The position numbers were made by a program, and so were the translations under genes. The notes under the pieces are model-generated. The model saw only the letters and a list, made by a program, of their open reading frames with translations, was not told the origin of the DNA and made no database searches. From assembly GCA_031260745.1 (NCBI GenBank), contig JAISKY010000085.1:1-10913 (forward strand): a stretch of 10,913 nt of DNA, given 5' to 3'. Each line of letters begins with the position of its first letter. Position 1 is the stretch's first letter. This DNA is from Oscillospiraceae bacterium (GTDB lineage Bacteria > Bacillota > Clostridia > Oscillospirales > Oscillospiraceae). Below are positions 1 to 6,036 of the stretch, piece by piece.

Positions 1-154
1 CGTCTGTGATGTACTCGGAAACGGTCGCGTCCTCAACCTTTGCTAACCGGAACTCCGCGTTCGGAAGCGGTTCTCCGGTAACAGCGTCAACTTTCATAAT
101 CCGCAAAACCGGACGCAGACGGTTATCAAACTTGATAACAATATCGTCGTTTGG
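1..154 (-). pseudogene. In-frame continuation of the SpaA-type pilin after an internal TGA (runs off window)
   Basis: Immediately after the TGA at 155-157 the same minus-strand frame stays open to the window edge (51 codons). It carries the strand that normally closes the preceding SpaA/CNA-B repeat (DIVIKFDN) and then a new repeat opening LRIMKVDAVTGEPLPNAEF, matching the repeats upstream. The only nearby start codon is the ATG inside RIMKV, which has no visible ribosome site and would cut a repeat in half, so this is not a separate gene. It is the severed C-terminal part of the pilin; the expected LPxTG-like sorting signal would lie beyond the window. A sequencing error at the TGA is possible. 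Confidence 0.75.
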
Positions 155-1978
155 TCACACCGCGAACTCTTTACTTTCAGTCGCGATAAGATAGCCCCAC
201 GGCGCGGCAATCTCCGTAAATCTGTACGTTCCGGGGTTCACGGTAAAGGTTCGCTTGCCGCTTGTGTCTAGCATAAACTCGGTCTGGTAAACGCCGTCAA
301 GCTGTTCCAAACGGAACTCCGCTCCGCCGATTAACTCTCCGGTCTTTTCGTCATATTTTTCGAGCGTTACAGTCGGTTTAGAGTCGTTCTTGAACGTGAA
401 CTTGTTCACTTTGTTGTTATCAACTTGTATATTAACAACGGTAGTGTCTAAAATTAACGGTTCCGGTACAAAAATCTCCTGAACGGTATAGTTTCCGGCA
501 GGGATATTGTTCTGTACCGCTCTGCCGTCCGATAGCGTGGTCAGCATCCACTCCGCTCCGGTCGATAGCTCGGTCAACTTGAACACCGCGCCCGCTACGG
601 GCGTGTTAGTCTTTGCGCTGATTTTCGATAATTCAAGGCTTGTGTGAGGTTCGTTATTGAAAACCGCCTCGCTGACTTCGCCCCAGCGGATAGGGACTAC
701 CAAAACCTTATCGGAAAGCTCGTAATCGCTCCCCGAATTTACCTCGCTGACCTCGTAATTGCCCTGCGGTAAATCGCCTAACTCTATTATACCGCCGCTG
801 TTAGTCTGGCGGGTCACGTCGAAGCCGGTTATTGGATTACGGATTCGGAGCCATATTCCGGGTACTTTCGCTCCGGTAACAGCGTCAATTTTGGTGAGCA
901 ACAATCTCCCGAACGGATTGTTCCGGAAAATCGCCTGCGGATAGACCGACGCGTCTGACTCCGCCTGAACCTCCACAATCTTAGGATTCAAGTCATTAGG
1001 AGATACATCATAATTCGGCGGCGGCGACAATTCGGTTATCTGGTATTTACCCAGCGGTAGACCCCTAACGCTGATTTGTCCGTTAGAGGTTTCCACTATC
1101 GCGCCGTTCTCCACTCCGGGCAAAGCCGCTCCCGCGCTTGCCTGTACCTGAAACAGGATTGTATTGTTAGTCGGGTCAATGCCGCGTACTTCAAACAACG
1201 CGCCGGGTACGAGAAAGCTGGTAACATTATCATACTTCAAAATCTTCAAACCGCCGGATACGGGCGGGGGGTCACTGACAATCGGTGGTGTAGGTGTTGG
1301 CGTTGGCGTAGGTTCAACCTCTACTTTGTATGTGGTGACAACATAGTCCTGAGTTTCCTCGTTGTATGATTTTCCCCACATTGCCGTAGCTTTAACGCTG
1401 GTCGGCGCGGTTGTGGTCGCCATACCCGCGGCGTATATCTGCCGCATAGCGTCTAATACCCTTTGACAAGCCGCGGGGTCAGAGCTTGCGGCGTTTATCT
1501 GCCAGTTATTCGGGTTTTTGTAGGTTTCCGCGGTCGTTATCATTATCCAAATCGCGTATTTGGTCGCGGAAAACGCTTCGTATTCCGATTGCAAGCCCAG
1601 CTCGGTTGGGGTTTTGTTAGGGTAGCCGTTCGCGATTGCGCCCAGTATATGCAACCCTTGAGCGTGGTCGGTTATGGGACTATCAATATCGACGTCCATC
1701 GTTACAATGCCGGTACTGCCGCCAACGCCTTTCTTATTGGGGTTTATGCAGTACGCGGGTAACTCCGTACCGTCGTCGGCTCTGTGAACGACAAAGATAG
1801 CGTAGAAGTCCTCCGCTTCCGTGCCATACGGGGAAATATATCGGATATGCTCGTCGCTCTTTTTGTAAAGGCTTACCTTTTCCATCGCTTCTTCAAGCGA
1901 GTTCGCGGCAAGCGCGATTTCGGCTGTTATGCTTATAAACATAACAGCCGACAGGATTATTGCTATTAGTTTTCTCAT
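155..1978 (-). CDS. Secreted thioester-domain/SpaA-repeat pilin-like surface adhesin, stopped by an in-frame TGA
   Basis: This 607-residue surface protein probably mediates attachment or mating-pair contact. Residues 1-24 are a signal peptide. Residues 50-200 resemble a Cys-Gln thioester (TQXA) domain, with Cys77 in YCINP and the partner motif at 139-144 reading TKYAIW, where Gln is expected at 140. A Pro-Thr-rich linker (223-241) follows. Then come four SpaA/CNA-B-like repeats at about 243-353, 357-443, 446-532 and 535-607. Each has a Lys near the start, a YxxxE strand (YQITEL, YEVSEV, YTVQEI, YRFTEI), and an Asn-rich end (FRNN, FNNE, FKND). The ATG at 1978 has AAGGAA about 7 bases upstream. 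The stop falls before the last repeat closes, so the product lacks its C-terminus and any sorting signal. The sortase at 2993-3796 is the natural partner. Domain calls are from motif reading; the truncation is seen directly. Confidence 0.85.
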   Translation of the reverse strand: MRKLIAIILSAVMFISITAEIALAANSLEEAMEKVSLYKKSDEHIRYISPYGTEAEDFYAIFVVHRADDGTELPAYCINPNKKGVGGSTGIVTMDVDIDSPITDHAQGLHILGAIANGYPNKTPTELGLQSEYEAFSATKYAIWIMITTAETYKNPNNWQINAASSDPAACQRVLDAMRQIYAAGMATTTAPTSVKATAMWGKSYNEETQDYVVTTYKVEVEPTPTPTPTPPIVSDPPPVSGGLKILKYDNVTSFLVPGALFEVRGIDPTNNTILFQVQASAGAALPGVENGAIVETSNGQISVRGLPLGKYQITELSPPPNYDVSPNDLNPKIVEVQAESDASVYPQAIFRNNPFGRLLLTKIDAVTGAKVPGIWLRIRNPITGFDVTRQTNSGGIIELGDLPQGNYEVSEVNSGSDYELSDKVLVVPIRWGEVSEAVFNNEPHTSLELSKISAKTNTPVAGAVFKLTELSTGAEWMLTTLSDGRAVQNNIPAGNYTVQEIFVPEPLILDTTVVNIQVDNNKVNKFTFKNDSKPTVTLEKYDEKTGELIGGAEFRLEQLDGVYQTEFMLDTSGKRTFTVNPGTYRFTEIAAPWGYLIATESKEFAV

Positions 1979-1995
1979 TAATGTTCCTTTCGGGC

Positions 1996-2035
1996 AAAAA
2001 AAAATAAGAGGCTCTGATTTTAATCAGAACCTCTT
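1996..2035 (-). terminator. Rho-independent terminator or attenuator between the amidase and pilin genes
   Basis: The arms 2006-2019 and 2022-2035 form a 14-bp stem with one mismatch (C opposite A). Transcribed from the minus strand, it is followed by A and then nine U residues (1996-2004). There is no T-run on the plus-strand side, so it acts on minus-strand transcripts. It starts 18 bases after the amidase stop and ends 17 bases before the pilin ATG, leaving no room for a promoter after it. It therefore either limits or conditionally controls pilin expression. Confidence 0.85.
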
Positions 2036-2053
2036 GCGGGGATTGTGAAATTT

Positions 2054-2887
2054 CTAAGCGTTTGCTTTCAACGCTATGAATCCGATGCAGTCTATTATAA
2101 ACTCGTCAAATGTCTTTACCTGAACGATACCGTCAATACCCTCGTCAAACTGATTGTTCGCGGAAAGGTAGCCGTTAGCCTGCGTATAGTACACATTTAC
2201 GGGCTTTCCGTTAACGTCACGCTCCACGAACTCCACGAATACCTGATGACCGTGGCCCAATTCGGGGTAGTAGTACAGCGCGATTGACTGACTGCGAATG
2301 TCGTTCATATCCGTGATAGCGTCAAGCTGCTCCGGGTGCTTTTGGGTAAGATACAAATAATCTTTCGTACTGCCGTGATTGCCGACATCATCGCCTAAGC
2401 AGTCCTCCCAATAAACTCCGGTGACTTCGTGGAACCGTCCCTCCGTATACCAATTGCACCCGCCTACCCACAGGGAATTAAGGAAACTGAACTGACGATT
2501 AAAGTCATTATCCGGTAGCGCGAACGTCCAGTCTGACTGCGAGTCAGCTTTAGTCGGAGTATCTCCGAGCTTGTACGGGAACGCCGGCGTGGCGCCGGTG
2601 TCAAGAGAGGGTAATTCATCTACATACGGCGTTGTGGTGTCGATTATAACGCTATTAGTTACGCTGTCGTAGGTTACGCCGAAATCAACCGCTTTTCCGA
2701 CGTCGCGTAACCGGACGTAGTTGTTATCACCTATGCTGTAAGCGGTCATAGGCGATTCCGCGCCGTTAACGTAGATTTTCTGCGTTGAAATATTCGCCGT
2801 AATGCCAACGACCGCAAATGCCGCCGTTCCTCCGAAGATAAGCGCTCCGAGCGCGAACCCCGCGATAAAACTGACTGACTTTTTCAT
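2054..2887 (-). CDS. Secreted stalk-domain protein with CHAP-like amidase/peptidase domain
   Basis: The 277-residue product has a signal peptide (about 1-25). Residues 34-84 resemble the copper-amine-oxidase-N 'stalk' domain (KIYVNG, YVRLRDVGKAVDF, TNSVIID), a common surface module in Firmicutes. The C-terminal half looks like a CHAP-type papain-fold hydrolase: Cys144 in GGCNWYTEGRFHEV corresponds to the nucleophile, His214 in GHGHQVFVEF to the catalytic His, and Asn238 in YYTQANG to a plausible third residue. Such domains cut peptidoglycan amide bonds. The ATG at 2887 has AAGGAG 8 bases upstream and its own consensus promoter. The stop is TAG. It is transcribed ahead of the pilin gene, with a terminator between. 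The CHAP assignment is by motif pattern and may be a divergent C39-like fold instead. Confidence 0.8.
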   Translation of the reverse strand: MKKSVSFIAGFALGALIFGGTAAFAVVGITANISTQKIYVNGAESPMTAYSIGDNNYVRLRDVGKAVDFGVTYDSVTNSVIIDTTTPYVDELPSLDTGATPAFPYKLGDTPTKADSQSDWTFALPDNDFNRQFSFLNSLWVGGCNWYTEGRFHEVTGVYWEDCLGDDVGNHGSTKDYLYLTQKHPEQLDAITDMNDIRSQSIALYYYPELGHGHQVFVEFVERDVNGKPVNVYYTQANGYLSANNQFDEGIDGIVQVKTFDEFIIDCIGFIALKANA

Positions 2888-2914
2888 AATGAAATCTCCT
2901 TGTGATTGCTAAAT

Positions 2915-2926
2915 ATAGTTTACTAT
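2915..2926. promoter_or_regulatory. Inverted repeat overlapping the likely transcription start (possible operator)
   Basis: ATAGT-TT-ACTAT is a perfect inverted repeat 4 bases downstream of the -10 element of the amidase promoter, covering the expected start of transcription. A repressor bound here would block initiation; a tiny RNA hairpin at the 5' end of the message is the other possibility. The half-sites are short and AT-rich, so chance is a real alternative. Confidence 0.3.
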
Positions 2927-2929
2927 CTA

Positions 2930-2958
2930 ATTATAGCGCACACTTGTGGTTTTGTCAA
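2930..2958 (-). promoter_or_regulatory. Perfect consensus sigma-A promoter for the amidase (and read-through to pilin)
   Basis: On the minus strand TTGACA (2953-2958) is separated by exactly 17 bases from TATAAT (2930-2935). Both hexamers match the vegetative consensus at all six positions. Transcription should start near 2923 and give a leader of about 35 bases before the ATG at 2887. It lies between the sortase stop and the amidase start and makes the amidase an independent unit from the upstream conjugation operon. Confidence 0.92.
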
Positions 2959-2992
2959 GTCTTTTTTTCTTATTTCGTGAAAAAAGATTCAG

Positions 2993-3796
2993 CTAAGCGA
3001 GTTGGCGCGCTTTGACGCAGTAACGGAGTTCGGGTACGTTAGCGACGCAGGTTAATAAGGTTAGCTCGTTCGCGGCAGACCATACGAGCGCGGAGTTGTC
3101 ATATTCGTCAATCCGCGTCTTAGAATATACAACGTAAGTCCGTGTTCCGTATTTCGTCGTATACGTCAGAGTATCGCCGTCCACTAAATCCTTAACGAAA
3201 CTGAAATACGCCGCGCCGCCGCGATTGTGACCCGCCAACCCGACGTTGCCGTCCCACGCGGAGGTGGACGCGAAGTGTCCCGCGCCTTTCGCCAGATTAT
3301 CTAAACTCTCACCCTCGTACACTTTAATTGTCTTATTGATTTTCTCAATGTACAGCGTACCGATACTGCCGTCATCATAATATAAAGGTATGGTGTTCAA
3401 TGCGGCAGTCTGTGACGTTGAGGGCAAAAGCGTTACGTTGCTACTACCCGAAGCGTAATCCTCGCCGCCAAAAGGCGGCAAGTCTTGGTCTTGCGGGACG
3501 AACCCGCCGGAGGGCAGATTGTCGTGGTACGGACTGCTCGGCTCGGTGGGAATATTGCCGCTGAACACTCCGTAGGGCGGCGGTAGCGCCGCCGCGTCCT
3601 TGTTCCTGCGAATGTTCTCACTCATAGGATCTGGCGTCACGCTGGCGTCATAGCTTGTCGAACCTCCGAACCCGCCGAGAGTGTCCGCTCCCGTGCCGAA
3701 AGTGTAATCACTCGCCAGCGCCAACATCGGGTCAAGCGTCACGCTTGTCGCCGCCGTCAGCGTCAACGCTAACAGCAGGCTTATCAGTTTTTTCAT
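2993..3796 (-). CDS. Class D-like sortase (cell-wall transpeptidase)
   Basis: A sortase joins surface proteins carrying a sorting signal to the cell wall or to pilin subunits. The 267-residue product has an N-terminal signal peptide or anchor (1-28), a low-complexity Pro/Gly/Ser linker (30-130) and a sortase domain (about 140-267). Catalytic residues are all visible: His190 in GHNR, Cys250 in TLLTC and Arg258 in ELRYC. The TLxTC form and the short domain fit class D-type sortases seen in conjugative elements. The ATG at 3796 has AAGGAG 10 bases upstream, which makes it the likely start although it overlaps the preceding gene by 65 bases. The stop is TAG. It is the last gene of the conjugation operon and the likely processing enzyme for the pilin at 155-1978. 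Confidence 0.9.
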   Translation of the reverse strand: MKKLISLLLALTLTAATSVTLDPMLALASDYTFGTGADTLGGFGGSTSYDASVTPDPMSENIRRNKDAAALPPPYGVFSGNIPTEPSSPYHDNLPSGGFVPQDQDLPPFGGEDYASGSSNVTLLPSTSQTAALNTIPLYYDDGSIGTLYIEKINKTIKVYEGESLDNLAKGAGHFASTSAWDGNVGLAGHNRGGAAYFSFVKDLVDGDTLTYTTKYGTRTYVVYSKTRIDEYDNSALVWSAANELTLLTCVANVPELRYCVKARQLA

Positions 3797-4907
3797 TTGT
3801 TATTTTCTCCTTTTTCGCATATTTGTTTTTGAGATAATAAGAGGCAATACCGCAGGCTATCCCTAAAAAGGGCATAAGTATCAGCCACGCGCCGCCGTTC
3901 CCGTTGTTTTCAACGGCGGTATCGCGCTCCGTAACGGCAGTCTGCGTAGCATCATCATCAGTTGCAACAGACGATTGTTCGGATAACTCGGCGGGCTGTT
4001 CCGCTGATTCGTCTATTATTTCAAGCGGTATGCGTTCCGGCAGGATTTCCGCGCCTGAAAAGTACGCCGTATAGATAGTCTTACCCTGTGACAGTTTCGC
4101 CAAAGTACCTTTGTATTCGGCGGTCGTATTATACCCGGTGACGGAGGTTTTGTAGCCGGAAGTCGTATAAGTCGCGACGGCAGTATAATACTCCGGGAGC
4201 GCGTTGTAATCTACCGCGACGGTATTACCCGCTTTCCAGTCAACGCTTGCGAGTAAGTAGGTCGAACCGCGTTCTGTGACGGTCTTAGGCAAAAGCGAGG
4301 TATCGGCGCTTGATAACCGCGGATATTCGCGCGTAGTAGTCATTGTGAATCCGCTCGTTGTTGTTCCCGCTTCCTCTACTTTGATACTTGCGACGTCAAG
4401 CGTCAATACGCCAATGAACCCGTTATCGTCGGTATAGTCCATAGTAGGCGCGAGCAGCGGAAGTATAGATTCAAGCTCCTTTGTATCGGTAGTTACCGTC
4501 ACCGTTTCCGTCCGCTCTCGGGTATCCGCGGTCGCGGTTTCGCGGCGTGTTATGTCCGTGAGCGTGTATGTCCTGTTATCCCGCACAAACGAGTCGCGCG
4601 GAATATCCTCCGGTTTCTCGTTCGCGCCGAGTTCGTAGGTTTTGACAATCTGCCACCCGCCGTTCTCGCGGGTTTCCGAAACGTCAACAGGGTATACTTT
4701 TACAATAACGGGATTCGCCGGTTCAGCAACAGCAGCCGGGGTTGGTTCAGGCGCCGGCATAACGACAGTAATCGTTACGTTAGACGGCTTGCCGGCAGGC
4801 GCGGGCGCGTCGGGCGCGTTATCTGTTCCGGCCGCAAAAGCAAGCAGCGGCATTGACGCTGAAATAAGGATAAAAACCAACAGTAATACCGAAATAATTC
4901 GTTTCAT
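3732..4907 (-). CDS. Secreted, single-pass membrane protein of conjugative-element type, function unknown
   Basis: The family is not recognised by name. The 391-residue product has a signal peptide (1-26), a Pro/Ala-rich stretch (31-65) and an extracellular Thr-rich beta-type region (66-295). An acidic linker, a C-terminal transmembrane helix (about 339-358) and a Lys-rich cytoplasmic tail follow. Two related modules are visible: 'DSFVRDNRTYTLTDITR' (105-121) and 'LPKTVTERGSTYLLASVDW' (206-224), both of a 'short linker, Arg, Tyr-x-Leu' form. The ATG at 4907 overlaps the preceding stop as ATGA and has GGAGG 10 bases upstream. Stop TGA. The last 21 codons overlap the sortase signal-peptide region in another frame. 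It is presumably an envelope component of the transfer apparatus, inferred only from position. Confidence 0.8.
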   Translation of the reverse strand: MKRIISVLLLVFILISASMPLLAFAAGTDNAPDAPAPAGKPSNVTITVVMPAPEPTPAAVAEPANPVIVKVYPVDVSETRENGGWQIVKTYELGANEKPEDIPRDSFVRDNRTYTLTDITRRETATADTRERTETVTVTTDTKELESILPLLAPTMDYTDDNGFIGVLTLDVASIKVEEAGTTTSGFTMTTTREYPRLSSADTSLLPKTVTERGSTYLLASVDWKAGNTVAVDYNALPEYYTAVATYTTSGYKTSVTGYNTTAEYKGTLAKLSQGKTIYTAYFSGAEILPERIPLEIIDESAEQPAELSEQSSVATDDDATQTAVTERDTAVENNGNGGAWLILMPFLGIACGIASYYLKNKYAKKEKITNEKTDKPAVSVDADGGDKRDA

Positions 4908-5761
4908 TCGTCCTCGTCCTCCGTATCGTCGTTATCTTCGTCCTCCGGCTCACCGCCGTAATCTCCGGTATCTTGTTCATTGCGTCCGGGTCTGACTATT
5001 TTGAAGTAATAACCCGCGCCGCCAACCGCTATAACCGCCAGTATTATGAATACAATTGTCCCGGCCCCGGTCTTTTCAACAGGCGCGGGAGTTGGTACAG
5101 GCATAACTTCCGGCACGTCAGTCGGCGCGGGAACGGGAGTTACGCTTTGTCCGTCAGTTGGTACAGCGTCACGCTGTCCGTCGCCCGGTTTGGCAAGTGA
5201 AACCAAGTCGTCCTCAGTCACCGCGTTCAGGAAATACACATTGTCCGTTGTGCGCTGACGGTCAACTATTAGATAAAATACGTTGCCGTCCTCGGTAGAG
5301 ATTGAGAAGAACTCTTTGCCGTCGCCGTCCGCGGCGTTATCCACTACCTCGCCGGTGCCGTCATAGGTGAACGGTCGGAGTCCGTCCGTTCCGTCAGGTA
5401 CAGACGATTCGGACTGCTCCGCAGATTCACCGCCATTTGCCGATTGTTCATCATAATATGGATTCCTGAATTGAATGACGTTCGACGTATTTCCGTCATT
5501 ATCGGCAGCCTGAATAGTCACTAACTCGTCGCCGCTCTTTGCGTAGTCGCTCAAATTCAGTTCAAGCGTCTGCGTATCGCCCGTAGTCTTGTCTGTCACC
5601 GCGATATGCAGAATATCTCCGGTCAGCCAAACCTCGTCCACAGAAAGTGTTTCGGCAGACCCGTCGGCATAGGCGTATGCCGTTATGCCGGATAAAAACA
5701 GCGCGGCTACGCAGATTACAAGCGCGAATAAGAGCGGCAGTTTAGTTTTCAAAAGCGCCAT
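4904..5761 (-). CDS. DUF4366 (CD1107-like) mobile-element membrane protein
   Basis: This 285-residue protein belongs to a family found almost only in clostridial conjugative elements; its role is unknown but it lies in the surface/transfer block. A signal peptide (1-32) is followed by a beta-rich extracellular region. The DUF4366 core begins near residue 128: RPFTYDGTGEVVDNA, GKEFFSISTEDGNVFYLIVDRQR, DNVYFLNAV are typical pieces. A Pro-rich linker, a transmembrane helix (232-254) and a strongly acidic tail (261-285) end it. An in-frame GTG at 5788 would add nine residues, but the ATG at 5761 has GGAGG at the right 9-base spacing and leads straight into the signal peptide, so I chose it. The start overlaps the DUF4315 gene by 20 bases and the stop overlaps the next start as ATGA. 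Confidence 0.88.
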   Translation of the reverse strand: MALLKTKLPLLFALVICVAALFLSGITAYAYADGSAETLSVDEVWLTGDILHIAVTDKTTGDTQTLELNLSDYAKSGDELVTIQAADNDGNTSNVIQFRNPYYDEQSANGGESAEQSESSVPDGTDGLRPFTYDGTGEVVDNAADGDGKEFFSISTEDGNVFYLIVDRQRTTDNVYFLNAVTEDDLVSLAKPGDGQRDAVPTDGQSVTPVPAPTDVPEVMPVPTPAPVEKTGAGTIVFIILAVIAVGGAGYYFKIVRPGRNEQDTGDYGGEPEDEDNDDTEDEDE

Positions 5762-6014
5762 ATAGCTTTTCCTCCTTAATTTTCTCACGCGCAGGTGTTA
5801 TTACTGGTTCCGGTACAGTCCGCTCCCGGAGCAGCGCGAGGAATTCAACGCTTAAATTCTCGTCGCGGAACAATGCGACAATATGTTCATCTTCAAGCTC
5901 TGTCTTTTGCCGCTCAAGTTCGCGTACTTTTGACTGGTAGTGCGTAAGCCTTGACTTCGCCTTATCGAGTTCAGCCCTGACTTTTTCTATTTTGGGATTT
6001 GTTATGTTCTCCAT
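5742..6014 (-). CDS. DUF4315 coiled-coil protein of conjugative elements
   Basis: A 90-residue soluble protein with an alpha-helical coiled coil at about 8-45 (PKIEKVRAELDKAKSRLTHY and on) and a conserved second helix IVALFRDENLSVEFLALL (45-62). This pattern fits DUF4315, a small family that regularly precedes DUF4366 genes in Tn1549-like elements. Function unknown; a structural or adaptor role with the neighbouring membrane protein is an inference from the conserved pairing. The ATG at 6014 has AGGAGG 7 bases upstream. It begins 22 bases after the upstream peptidase stop, and its end carries the ribosome site for DUF4366. Confidence 0.87.
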   Translation of the reverse strand: MENITNPKIEKVRAELDKAKSRLTHYQSKVRELERQKTELEDEHIVALFRDENLSVEFLALLRERTVPEPVITPAREKIKEEKLYGAFEN

Positions 6015-6036
6015 ATATTTCCTCCTGATTTCGCGT

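Noticed and set aside
155..157. TGA read as an amino acid (alternative code or selenocysteine)
   Set aside because: TGA is the normal stop at several ATGA junctions here (4904-4906, 8616-8618, 9971-9973). No selenocysteine-type partner or structure is suggested, and the position is not a redox site.
1284..1316. Short tandem repeat in the pilin gene
   Set aside because: It encodes a Pro-Thr linker between thioester and SpaA domains, which is usual for surface proteins, not a separate element.
2584..2598. GC-rich hairpin CCGGCG-TGG-CGCCGG
   Set aside because: It lies inside the amidase coding region and has no T-run on either side, so it is not a terminator; codon content explains it.
2960..2987. 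A/T hairpin (TCTTTTTT with AAAAAAGA) after the sortase stop as a terminator
   Set aside because: The stem is all weak pairs except two and no U-tract follows on the minus strand. It could slow transcription but I cannot support a terminator.
3576..3596. GC-rich inverted repeat in the sortase gene
   Set aside because: It encodes the Ala/Pro-rich linker and has no T-run; likely a composition effect.
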